A stretch of DNA of 64,000 bases from Lactobacillus rodentium (GTDB taxonomy: Bacteria > Bacillota > Bacilli > Lactobacillales > Lactobacillaceae), in assembly GCF_003423665.1 (NCBI RefSeq), contig NZ_BFBY01000001.1, positions 1 to 64,000 of the forward strand, read 5' to 3'. The notes under the pieces are model-generated. The model did no database searches and was not told where the DNA came from. It saw only the letters and a program-made list of their open reading frames with translations. The translations under genes were made by a program, and so were the position numbers. Below, one piece after another: positions 42,707 to 50,907 of the stretch; position 1 is the first letter of the stretch; each line of letters begins with the position of its first letter.

Positions 42707-44146
42707 TTAATTGTGATTCCTTTGCCATTTAGCAATTAGTGGCAAAATAATTCCAAGTCCGATCATAATTAAAGGTTCAACAATATTAAGAATTAACATG
42801 TGAATCCAAGTTGGACTACCAAACTTAGCATCAATTGGAATAATACCGAATGTTGCACCAGTTACAGTTACAATTAGGCACCACCAACCAACGATTAAAG
42901 CTAAGGTTCTATTCTTGATATAAACATACTCAGAGTTAAATTTATCTTGGTTGGCACGAACTTTAATGAAGGCCCAGAATAAAAGACCCGTTACGTATGG
43001 TGAAACAATACCATTTAAGTTAAGTAATTGATTAAAAATATCATTAACCGAAGGTAAGGTAGCACTTAAGAAGAGAAGTACGGAACAAATACCTGTCGTT
43101 AACCAGTAACCATTAATTGGTAAACCATTTTTATCAGTTTTGGTTAATTGTCTTGGTAAGTAACGTTTCGCAGTATCTGATAGGAAAATTCTTGCTCCAC
43201 CATCAACTAAGATTGCAAGTTGAGCAATCATATAAAGAGCTTGTGTAACAATAAAGAGGTAAAGGAAGAAATTACCTAAACCAAATTTATTCCCCATGGC
43301 CTGAAAGGCATAGTAAGAACCATTCATTTTCAGGTCGTCTGGTAAGTGATGGGCATTAAAGAATACACCTAAAGAGAAAGATCCGAAAATAGTTAAGAAA
43401 GCAGTCATAATTGCTAACATGTACATTGCCTTAGGAAAGTTCTTAGGCCCATCTTTCATTTCGGTAACATATGGTGCTATGAATTCTGCGCCATTCATGG
43501 CAAAAATCAAAAGACCTAAGGACATAAAGAATTTTATATTAAAGGTTGGTAAGAAATTCTTAAAGTGGAAAGGCTGAGTTGCAATATGACGACCTTCGCC
43601 TAAATAAACGACAGTCATAATAACGAATAAAATCGTCATAATAAACATTGCCCCACCACCAATAATTCCAAGCCATTGAAGGGTATTGGCAAAACGGTGT
43701 TGGAAAAAGATGAAGATAACAAAGATTAATGCTGTTAAAAGTGCAAAGCCCCAATTACTCATTTCTGCATCGCTTAAGGCATGTCCCTTAAAAAGCCATG
43801 CAAATGAAACAACGGTTGAGTTTGCAACATCAACTAAATATGGTAATGAAACTACCCAATAACACCAAGCAGTAATGTAACCCATTTTGTCCCCAGAGGT
43901 GTGTCTAATCCAAGAAGATAGTCCACCACCGTCATTAGAGAAAGTTGAACCTAATTGTCCCACAATTAATTCATAGGGAATAACAAATAAAATTAATAAT
44001 AAAATCCAGTCACTAACAACTGCTAGTCCTTGATTTTGAAAGTTATAAATAATGTCGTCAAAGCCAATCACAGTTACGAAATCCATGAGGGCAATGACTG
44101 GCCAAGTTAATTGTTTTCTTTTTTGTGCTGTATCAAAAGAATCCAC
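42707..44146 (-). CDS. APC-family amino acid transporter
   Basis: The 479-residue protein has about twelve transmembrane helices. The N-terminal conserved segment (VIALMDFVTVIGFDDIIYNF) and the later AMNGAEFIAPYVTEM fit the APC superfamily, near glutamate/GABA-type antiporters and YgjI/YjeM-like permeases. The substrate is not assignable. It starts at GTG with AAGGAG upstream. Its leader of about 150 bases contains a TATAAT on the minus strand (44302-44297) overlapped by the inverted repeat TAATTAC/GTAATTA. Confidence 0.82.
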   Translation of the reverse strand: MDSFDTAQKRKQLTWPVIALMDFVTVIGFDDIIYNFQNQGLAVVSDWILLLILFVIPYELIVGQLGSTFSNDGGGLSSWIRHTSGDKMGYITAWCYWVVSLPYLVDVANSTVVSFAWLFKGHALSDAEMSNWGFALLTALIFVIFIFFQHRFANTLQWLGIIGGGAMFIMTILFVIMTVVYLGEGRHIATQPFHFKNFLPTFNIKFFMSLGLLIFAMNGAEFIAPYVTEMKDGPKNFPKAMYMLAIMTAFLTIFGSFSLGVFFNAHHLPDDLKMNGSYYAFQAMGNKFGLGNFFLYLFIVTQALYMIAQLAILVDGGARIFLSDTAKRYLPRQLTKTDKNGLPINGYWLTTGICSVLLFLSATLPSVNDIFNQLLNLNGIVSPYVTGLLFWAFIKVRANQDKFNSEYVYIKNRTLALIVGWWCLIVTVTGATFGIIPIDAKFGSPTWIHMLILNIVEPLIMIGLGIILPLIAKWQRNHN

Positions 44147-44282
44147 TGCTATACTCCTTTTTTAATTTATTAGTTTTTTCTTTTAAATAAAAAAGGTGGT
44201 GGATTGAAATAATAAAATGAAAAAAGTTCAGAAAAGAAATTCTTTAATTCTTGCTGAAGCATTAACAACTGTACCTTTCTAG

Positions 44283-44302
44283 TAATTACTTGTGTAATTA
44301 TA
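44283..44302 (-). promoter_or_regulatory. Promoter and inverted repeat for APC transporter
   Basis: On the minus strand TATAAT (44302-44297) is overlapped by the inverted repeat TAATTAC-N4-GTAATTA (44283-44300). No convincing -35 box is present, which suggests an activated or weak promoter. Confidence 0.35.
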
Positions 44303-44345
44303 TCCTAGATAGACAAAATAATTAAGATTTTTTAAAGCTAAAAAT

Positions 44346-44406
44346 TTGACTTTACAAAAATTATTTTTTTAATTATTATCTAGTGTAGTAGTTAAGTAAT
44401 ACACTA
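44346..44406 (+). promoter_or_regulatory. Promoter and operator of Bce-type ABC transporter
   Basis: TTGACT (44346-44351) and TAATTA (44370-44375) form a weak promoter. Around the predicted start lies the inverted repeat TAGTGTA-N12-TACACTA (44381-44406), a shape similar to operators of GntR/YtrA-type repressors. No such regulator gene is nearby. Confidence 0.5.
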
Positions 44407-44430
44407 TATCTTTAAAATAGGAGTAAAAAA

Positions 44431-45177
44431 ATGACTAAAGTTGTACAAGTTGATAATGTTACAAAAGTTTATGGTAAAAGGGGCGAAAAGAAATATGAGG
44501 CCCTAAAAGGAATTACCTTTGATGTCGAGCAAGGAGAATTTGTTGGGATCATGGGTGCCTCTGGATCAGGTAAAACAACACTTTTAAATATTTTATCTAC
44601 ACTTGATCAACCTACTAGTGGAAAAGTGTTAATTAACGGACGTGATATTACTGATTTAAATAAAAATCAAATGGCTGATTTTAGAGGGCAAGAAATTGGT
44701 TTTATTTTTCAAGATTTTAATCTTTTAGATAACTTAACTAATCGAGAGAATATTGCGTTGCCCTTATCTTTGCAAAATGTGAAAAGTAGAGAGATTGAAC
44801 CAAAAGTAGATAAGATTGCTAGTAGATTAGGAATTAAAGAAATACTAGCAAAATATCCGGCTGAAGTATCAGGTGGACAAAAACAAAGAGTTGCGGCCGC
44901 CAGAGCATTGGTGCACGATCCCTCAATTTTATATGGGGATGAACCTACGGGAGCGTTAGATTCAGATAGTGCAACTGAATTATTAGAAACTATGAAAGAT
45001 TTAAATGAAAAAGATAAAGTATCGATCTTGATGGTAACGCATGATCCTTATTCTGCTTCTTATGCACAAAGAATTCTGTTTATTAAAGATGGAAAAATTG
45101 GTAAGGAGTTAAATAGAAACGACAAAAATCGTGAGGAATTTTATCAAGAAATTATTACTGAATTAGGGAGAAGATAG
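44431..45177 (+). CDS. ABC transporter ATP-binding protein (MacB/BceA type)
   Basis: The 248-residue ATPase has Walker A GASGSGKTT (about 42-50), Q-loop IFQDFNLLDNLT, signature VSGGQKQR, Walker B ILYGDEPTGALD and switch His VTHDP. It belongs to the LolD/MacB/BceA group that pairs with FtsX-type permeases. The permease follows after 1 bp. Related systems export or sense peptide antibiotics. Confidence 0.92.
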   Translation: MTKVVQVDNVTKVYGKRGEKKYEALKGITFDVEQGEFVGIMGASGSGKTTLLNILSTLDQPTSGKVLINGRDITDLNKNQMADFRGQEIGFIFQDFNLLDNLTNRENIALPLSLQNVKSREIEPKVDKIASRLGIKEILAKYPAEVSGGQKQRVAAARALVHDPSILYGDEPTGALDSDSATELLETMKDLNEKDKVSILMVTHDPYSASYAQRILFIKDGKIGKELNRNDKNREEFYQEIITELGRR

Positions 45178-45178
45178 A

Positions 45179-46978
45179 ATGCTGTGGAAATTATCTCTTA
45201 CTAGTTTAAAAAGTCGGTGGAAAGACTATTTAGTACTTTTTTCAGGGTTAACTTTAGCTAGTGCAATTTTTTATATGTTTATGACCTTGGCAACGAATCC
45301 CTCCTTTTTAAAAGGAAATGTAGCAATTGCTTTTTCAACAACTCAGTGTGTCTATGGTTTTGGAATTGTTCTGTTAGCTTTAATTACTTTTATTTACATT
45401 ATCTATGCTAATAGCTTTTTACTGAGTATGCGGCAAAAAGACTATGCAATGTATATGATGCTTGGGGCTCGTTCAAGTAAAATCGGTCATCTAATATTTA
45501 TTGAAACCTTTTTGGTGGGACTAATTTCTACCATTATTGGTGAATTAATAGGAATTGGATTGACCCAAGTAGTATCGAATATTTTGATTACTCAATTGGG
45601 CCTATCTATCACTCATTTTATTGGTTTTTATTTACCAGCATTGTTATGGACTTTAATATTCTTTGTAATTCTATTCTTCTTAGCAGCATTATGGAATCGC
45701 CATAAGTTGGTCAAAGCAAATGTAATAGACTTACTCAAAGAAAACCAAAAGCCAATTAAAGCAAGAAAAAATATTGCTTTAAAGATTATTGAAGCAGTCT
45801 TAGGAATTATTTTACTTAGGGTTGGTTATTGGGCTATGGCAAATGTTTCAACTCTAGTTCTTAATTCAATTCCCCTGGCCTTAGTAACGATTGTTTTAGG
45901 TTCTTACTTTGTTTTTGATTCTTTCTTTATACTATTAATTGATTTATTACGTAGAAATAAGAAGTTTAAGTATAGTAAATTACATTCATTTACTTTAGGA
46001 CAATTGAAATTCAGGATTAATAGTTATACTCGAATTCTTTCAATCGTTTCTTTACTTTTTGCTTTAGCCCTAGGAGCAATTACTGTTGGTCTTAACTTTA
46101 AACAAATTACTGATCAACAAATGGAATCAACTTATTATGATGTTGTACTCTTTAATCAGAATCAAAAGACCAAGCAACAATTGAAAAAAGTAGTTGTGAC
46201 ATCTAAAACTAAGGTGACTTATAAAATTGCCGGAAAATATGCTTATGTTTCATCTGCTCAAATAAAGAATGCTAATTTGAAACGAAATGCTTTTGTAGGC
46301 AAAACTGATGAAATTAAGTATAAAACTGAAAAAATAACTCCTAATGATATTAAGCCAGAAAATAGTGCTTATTATGAATTTGCCGAATATATCCCTTATC
46401 AAAAGGAAATTAAAGTAGTTTCACAAACTAAGTATGATCAAATAAAACAAAATTCCAATGAAACTATTTTATTACGCGTTAAAGATTTCAAAAAAAACTT
46501 TGATAATGTAGAGAAATTACAAAAATTTGCCGTACCAAAAGGTAAAAATGTGGAAGAGCAATTAAACTCCTCTAAGGCAGCAAGTTATCGTTTAATTTTA
46601 AATATTGCTTCTGGCTTTGAATTTATGGGCTTCTTCTTAGGGATTGCCTTTCTAGCAATGCTTGCCTCAACCTTAATGTTTAAAGTACTAAGTGGGGCCA
46701 ACAGTGATGAGCCAAGATATGTTATGCTTTGGAAAATGGGCACTAGAAACAAATTATTAAAAACCTCTATTAATTGGGAGATTGGCACTCTATTTGCTTT
46801 ACCGGCAGTTTTAGGTGTATTAGATGTACTGTTTGGCCTTCAATTCTTTAAATCACTTTTAGCCCATCCATATAATAATATTTGGATACCTTTCAGTATT
46901 TTTCTGATTTGCTATTTAATCTACTACTTAATTACGGTTAAGTTGTATCAGAGTATTGTGTTAAAAAAGATCAAATAA
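45179..46978 (+). CDS. FtsX-type ABC permease (BceB-like)
   Basis: The 599-residue permease has about ten transmembrane helices, with an extracellular domain of about 170 residues between the seventh and eighth helices (about 305-475). This is the BceB arrangement used for peptide antibiotics. It is a little shorter than typical BceB (about 640). Unlike many Bce modules there is no adjacent BceRS-type two-component system. Confidence 0.88.
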   Translation: MLWKLSLTSLKSRWKDYLVLFSGLTLASAIFYMFMTLATNPSFLKGNVAIAFSTTQCVYGFGIVLLALITFIYIIYANSFLLSMRQKDYAMYMMLGARSSKIGHLIFIETFLVGLISTIIGELIGIGLTQVVSNILITQLGLSITHFIGFYLPALLWTLIFFVILFFLAALWNRHKLVKANVIDLLKENQKPIKARKNIALKIIEAVLGIILLRVGYWAMANVSTLVLNSIPLALVTIVLGSYFVFDSFFILLIDLLRRNKKFKYSKLHSFTLGQLKFRINSYTRILSIVSLLFALALGAITVGLNFKQITDQQMESTYYDVVLFNQNQKTKQQLKKVVVTSKTKVTYKIAGKYAYVSSAQIKNANLKRNAFVGKTDEIKYKTEKITPNDIKPENSAYYEFAEYIPYQKEIKVVSQTKYDQIKQNSNETILLRVKDFKKNFDNVEKLQKFAVPKGKNVEEQLNSSKAASYRLILNIASGFEFMGFFLGIAFLAMLASTLMFKVLSGANSDEPRYVMLWKMGTRNKLLKTSINWEIGTLFALPAVLGVLDVLFGLQFFKSLLAHPYNNIWIPFSIFLICYLIYYLITVKLYQSIVLKKIK

Positions 46979-47010
46979 ATATTTAGTAAAATTCAAAATA
47001 ATTCTCAAAC

Positions 47011-47045
47011 AAAAAATGTCTTTCTAAATAGAAAGACATTTTTTT
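47011..47045. terminator. Bidirectional terminator
   Basis: AAAAAATGTCTTTCTA/TAGAAAGACATTTTTT lies between the BceB-like gene and the phosphatase gene. Confidence 0.88.
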
Positions 47046-47051
47046 GCTTGG

Positions 47052-47699
47052 TTAAAATTCAGTTTTATTATATTCGGTCACTTTAATATCATTATCATTC
47101 ATTTTAAGAATCGTAATTGAACCATTTGCTGGACCTGGAACTAAGGGGATTTCAGGGGCATAGCGACTAACGATACTTCTAATAGTCATACTATGACTTA
47201 CTAATAAAATATTTTCAGCACCATCCAGTTCTTTGATTAGCTTAAATCCCTTGTCTAGCCGTTTCCAATATGCTTTATTATCTTCAGCATCATGATAAGG
47301 ATCAGCCTCATGAATATAATCTTTGATTACGCTCATTTTTTCTTTGAGTAATAGTTCCTGGCGACGAGGACAACCATGTGGGCCACCAATCATTTGCCAG
47401 GCTTCATCAGAATTCATGCCTTCAAAAAAGCCAAAGAATTGTTCACGGAAAAATGGACTAGCAATGTGTTGTAAAGTTAAATGATTACAATTTTTTTCTA
47501 TTATATAATCACATGTATCAACTGCACGTCCTAAATCACTAGAAAGGGCAATATCAAAAGGAATATTTTTTAAAACTTCCCCAGCATGTTTGGCATCCGC
47601 AATTCCTTTATCGGTTAATGGCGTATCACACCATCCTTGAATTTTATCGTATTTATTAATAATTGTTTGACCATGTCGAACAAGATAGATTGTTTTCAT
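47052..47699 (-). CDS. Histidine phosphatase family protein
   Basis: The 215-residue protein has the phosphoglycerate-mutase-like catalytic motif LVRHGQT (nucleophile His near residue 8), a second Arg in IQGWCDTPLT and the second catalytic His in LLVSHSMTI. It may act on phosphosugars or phosphoglycerate derivatives; substrate unknown. I chose the ATG at 47699 because GAGG lies 6 bp upstream; an in-frame TTG 12 bp earlier overlaps that site. Confidence 0.88.
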   Translation of the reverse strand: MKTIYLVRHGQTIINKYDKIQGWCDTPLTDKGIADAKHAGEVLKNIPFDIALSSDLGRAVDTCDYIIEKNCNHLTLQHIASPFFREQFFGFFEGMNSDEAWQMIGGPHGCPRRQELLLKEKMSVIKDYIHEADPYHDAEDNKAYWKRLDKGFKLIKELDGAENILLVSHSMTIRSIVSRYAPEIPLVPGPANGSITILKMNDNDIKVTEYNKTEF

Positions 47700-47860
47700 T
47701 GATAACCTCAAATTAAATAATAGATATTGTATTGATATAATAATTAATACCAGTTAATATAATAATAATTACAAAATTTTATTATATTCTCCTAATGATT
47801 AATAATACCATTTATTCGTATTTAAACACCATTACAGTTAATAAAGAGAGGAGAAAATGT

Positions 47861-48307
47861 TTGACTGCAACGGAAGAAAAACGTGAGGAACTAATTGATT
47901 TATGGCTTAACAGCTGGAAGAAAAAAGATAATTTAGGGATTGAAAAAGTTTTTGCACCCGATGTTCATTATATTCGCAGTTGGGGCCCCGAATATTATGG
48001 TTTACTCGAAGTAGAATATTTGTTTAATGAACAAAATGATCGTGGAACTATAAGATCATGGGAAGTTGATCGATTTATACATAATGACGATGAAACAATT
48101 ATTCACTGGTTTTTAGAAGATGAAAATAAGACTGGCAATGGCAAAAAAATAGAAGGCTTGTCAATTTTAAAATGGAATAAGAATAATCAAATATCTTTTG
48201 TTCAAGATTTTCTTTGTAATATACACCGTTCAGACCCTTATAGTTCAAGTGAATCCCCGGTATATACAGAGCAACAGTTAAACTGGCTTGATAAATTTCG
48301 CAAGTAA
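47861..48307 (+). CDS. NTF2-like (SnoaL-type) protein, copy 1
   Basis: The 148-residue protein has an NTF2-like alpha+beta cone fold by pattern, with the conserved segment KVFAPDVHYIRSWGPEY and ETIIHWF. It is a tandem paralogue of the next gene and of identical length. TTG at 47861 is preferred: AGGAG lies 7 bp upstream and the resulting N-terminus (TATEEKREELIDLW) lines up with copy 2. No function can be assigned; such folds include isomerases, small binding proteins and polyketide cyclases. Confidence 0.8.
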   Translation: MTATEEKREELIDLWLNSWKKKDNLGIEKVFAPDVHYIRSWGPEYYGLLEVEYLFNEQNDRGTIRSWEVDRFIHNDDETIIHWFLEDENKTGNGKKIEGLSILKWNKNNQISFVQDFLCNIHRSDPYSSSESPVYTEQQLNWLDKFRK

Positions 48308-48398
48308 AAATTCAAAATATTTAACACTTATCTTACTGCTCTATACAATAAAAGTAGAAGCACTGATTTTGGATCCCTGATAAAAAGAAGGTGTAATT

Positions 48399-48845
48399 AT
48401 GACATCACAACAAGAAAAAGAACGTGAACAATTAATTGCCTTGTGGACTAAAAGTTGGACTGAGAAAAACAACTTAGGAATTGAAAAGGTTTTTGCACCC
48501 GACGTGCATTATATTCGTAGTTGGGGCCCAGAATATCATGGGTTGCTTGAACTACAATATTGGTTTAGTGAAAAGAATGAACGGGCTAGTATTGAAAAGT
48601 GGGATGTTGATCATTTTATTCATTTAGAAAAGGAAACAATTATTCATTGGTTTGTTGATGAACAAAAAAATGGTGATGTAATACACTTGGAAGGATTATC
48701 ACTTGTGAAATGGAATGATCAAAACCAAATTAGTTATGTTCAACATTTTGCTTCTAATATGAATCGATTTGATCCATATCGAGATAGTGAAACACCACAA
48801 TATGATGATCAACAATTAAAACGTTTTGATGATTTACATAAATAA
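48399..48845 (+). CDS. NTF2-like (SnoaL-type) protein, copy 2
   Basis: This 148-residue tandem paralogue of the preceding gene shares KVFAPDVHYIRSWGPEY, ETIIHWF and the C-terminal pattern DPYRDSETPQY. It starts at ATG with AAGAAGG upstream. The spacer after each copy also looks related, so the duplicated unit seems to have included flanking regulatory sequence. Function unknown. Confidence 0.83.
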   Translation: MTSQQEKEREQLIALWTKSWTEKNNLGIEKVFAPDVHYIRSWGPEYHGLLELQYWFSEKNERASIEKWDVDHFIHLEKETIIHWFVDEQKNGDVIHLEGLSLVKWNDQNQISYVQHFASNMNRFDPYRDSETPQYDDQQLKRFDDLHK

Positions 48846-48870
48846 AAGTTCATAATATTTAATTCTTTAG

Positions 48871-48911
48871 CTGTTGCTTTGTACAATGATATTGGAAAGC
48901 AACAGTTTTTT
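48871..48911 (+). terminator. Terminator or leader hairpin before exoA
   Basis: CTGTTGCTTT/AAAGCAACAG with a 15-nt loop is followed by TTTTTTATTT. The loop holds TACAAT-like sequence. Confidence 0.65.
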
Positions 48912-48937
48912 ATTTATTAAAGAAAGAAGTGTTAAGC

Positions 48938-49699
48938 ATGAAATTTGTTTCATGGAATGTAAATGGCTTTAGAGCAGCTTTAAGACATGGTTTTTTAAGA
49001 ACCTTTAATGATTTAAATGCGGATATCTTCTGCATGCAAGATATTAGATTATCACCAGATGAAGTAGAAATAGAGACTCCAGGATATTATCAATATTGGA
49101 ATTACTCGCAAGAAAAAGGATATGATGGCACAGCAATTTTCACTAAAGAAAAACCACAAACAGTGGCTTATGGAATTGGAGTGCCTGAATTTGATCAACA
49201 AGGTCGAACAATTACCTTAGAATTCAAAAATTATTACTTTGTAACGACCTATGTACCATTTTCAGGTGAACAATTACAAAGGTTAGCCTTTAGACAGGCT
49301 TGGGATCAAGCTTTTAAACTTTATGTAGAAAAGCTAAAAGAAAATAAACCTGTTGTAATTGGTGGAGATATGAGTGTAGCACATGAAGCTATCGATTTAG
49401 CTGAACCTTCAGAAAATCATCATCACGCAGGCTTTACTGAACAAGAACGTGAAGATTTTACTGAATTATTAGATGAGGGCTTCATTGATACTTACCGCTA
49501 TTACTATCCAAATAAGACTGGAATGTATACTTACTGGTCTTATCGTGGAGATGCTCGTCCAAAAAACGAAGGATGGCGATTAGATTATTTCTTAGTTTCT
49601 GATTCTTTAACAGATAAACTTGAAAAAGCTAATATTTTAACTGATATAATGGGATCAGATCATTGTCCCGTTAGTTTAGAAATTGATTTAAAGAATTAG
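48938..49699 (+). CDS. exoA: Exodeoxyribonuclease III / AP endonuclease (ExoA)
   Basis: The 253-residue member of the exonuclease-endonuclease-phosphatase superfamily has SWNVNGFRA (metal-binding Asn) near the N-terminus, IFCMQDIRLSPDE (Asp where many homologues have Glu in LQEtK), GGDMSVAHEAIDLAEP, and the final SDHCPVSLEI with catalytic Asp-His. It repairs abasic sites and trims 3' blocks. Two positions are slightly unusual: MQDIRL in place of LQETK and DMSVAH in place of DFNVAH. The ATG at 48938 follows AGAAAGAAG. Confidence 0.9.
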   Translation: MKFVSWNVNGFRAALRHGFLRTFNDLNADIFCMQDIRLSPDEVEIETPGYYQYWNYSQEKGYDGTAIFTKEKPQTVAYGIGVPEFDQQGRTITLEFKNYYFVTTYVPFSGEQLQRLAFRQAWDQAFKLYVEKLKENKPVVIGGDMSVAHEAIDLAEPSENHHHAGFTEQEREDFTELLDEGFIDTYRYYYPNKTGMYTYWSYRGDARPKNEGWRLDYFLVSDSLTDKLEKANILTDIMGSDHCPVSLEIDLKN

Positions 49700-49708
49700 G
49701 CGAATTTT

Positions 49709-50053
49709 ATGAGAGTTACAAAATTAGTAGTAGGAATTTTTTTGATTTTACTTGCAATCTGGTTATTTATTCATGGCTTATTATTTGGATTAATAGGGCT
49801 TAACGAATTAAGAAATATTACTGCTGGTATAATTGAAATAGTTATGGCCGGATTAATGATGGCGGCCGGAATAGTTTATATTGCCACAGAAAATAGGTCG
49901 GGTTTAGGTGGAGATATTACTGGTTTTGTTTTACTTTTAATTACAGGAATTATTAGTATTGCTGGCTGGATGTATAATTATATGATTTTATATGGAGCCT
50001 TGGCTTTAATAATTGGAATTGCATTTTTTGTCTGGCATTTATGTCGAGATTAA
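49709..50053 (+). CDS. Small four-helix membrane protein
   Basis: The 114-residue protein is almost entirely hydrophobic, with four predicted transmembrane helices (about 5-27, 33-54, 68-88 and 90-110). It follows exoA by 9 bp and is probably in the same transcript. I do not recognise a family. Confidence 0.7.
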   Translation: MRVTKLVVGIFLILLAIWLFIHGLLFGLIGLNELRNITAGIIEIVMAGLMMAAGIVYIATENRSGLGGDITGFVLLLITGIISIAGWMYNYMILYGALALIIGIAFFVWHLCRD

Positions 50054-50057
50054 AGAT

Positions 50058-50090
50058 AAAAACGAGATGAATTAATTCATCTCGTTTTTT
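50058..50090. terminator. Bidirectional terminator
   Basis: AAAAACGAGATGAATT/AATTCATCTCGTTTTT lies between the exoA operon and the matrixin gene; it overlaps the matrixin stop region. Confidence 0.85.
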
Positions 50091-50734
50091 GTTGATTCAT
50101 GATAAAGTTTTTTGACATTATTAATGTCTGTTGGTTGAATCGTATAAAAAGATCCTTGAGGATACATAACCGATACTCCATTCTCATGGTTTAAGCCAAT
50201 TGCGTGTCCCAATTCATGTTCAACAGTATTAACAATTCGATCATAGCTATAGTTATATTGCGGATTTAATAAATAAAAAGAATTAAGACGAACAGTGGCA
50301 TGAAGGAGATGTCCCGTTAAAGAATTATATTCAGTATCAGTTAATCCCGCAGCATTAGTATTAGATTTGTCCATGGCCTCTACAATGATTTGAGCGTCCT
50401 TTTTATTGTTAGTAGTTTTAAAATTAAATGCACTGGTATTATTCCAGGCTCGTAGTCCTGTTAAAGTTGCTTGGTAAAGTGTTTTGTTTGAAAGATTAAT
50501 ATAAACAGTAGCCTTAGCTTGTTCAAAAGTATGTCCATTATCTTGGGGTTCATCATTATTTAATTGGTTAAACTTATTAGGATTAAATAATTGTTCAATT
50601 CGATAAGAAAGATAAGGAAGGGGATTAGTAGTTCCAAATGTACGTTCAAAATAAGGCTGTGATTTGAAATAAAATATACTGCCAGCAAGGAAAATTATTC
50701 CCCAAATAAATAAAGTACGAATAAATTTTTTCAT
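50072..50734 (-). CDS. Matrixin-family zinc metalloprotease, membrane-anchored
   Basis: The 220-residue protein has an N-terminal signal-anchor (about 5-25) and a C-terminal metzincin domain with zinc motif HELGHAIGLNH (about 178-188), followed by the Met-turn VMYPQG. It acts outside the membrane. Lactobacillus homologues are common but their substrates are unknown. GAGGA precedes the ATG. It is monocistronic. Confidence 0.88.
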   Translation of the reverse strand: MKKFIRTLFIWGIIFLAGSIFYFKSQPYFERTFGTTNPLPYLSYRIEQLFNPNKFNQLNNDEPQDNGHTFEQAKATVYINLSNKTLYQATLTGLRAWNNTSAFNFKTTNNKKDAQIIVEAMDKSNTNAAGLTDTEYNSLTGHLLHATVRLNSFYLLNPQYNYSYDRIVNTVEHELGHAIGLNHENGVSVMYPQGSFYTIQPTDINNVKKLYHESTKNEMN

Positions 50735-50843
50735 TTAAGTCCTCGGTTAATAATTTAGTAGCGTTTATTATAGCGCTAAAATATGATAGTGCTAAAAATT
50801 TTGAATTATTTAGATAAAATTTAAGCTTAATGTGTTTTTATTT

Positions 50844-50861
50844 ATGTAAGCGGATAATTAT
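50844..50861 (+). promoter_or_regulatory. Candidate CcpA cre site upstream of helD
   Basis: ATGTAAGCGGATAATTAT shares the TGTAAGCGG core with the site before fruR and lies about 50 bp before helD. Confidence 0.4.
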
Positions 50862-50907
50862 GATAAAATATTAGGCAACATTTTTAGTTTGAGAATTGGG
50901 TGAGAAG

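Noticed and set aside
48938..49699. Inactivation of exoA because of MQDIRL and DMSVAH substitutions
   Set aside because: The metal- and phosphate-binding Asn, Asp and His residues remain, so the enzyme is probably active.
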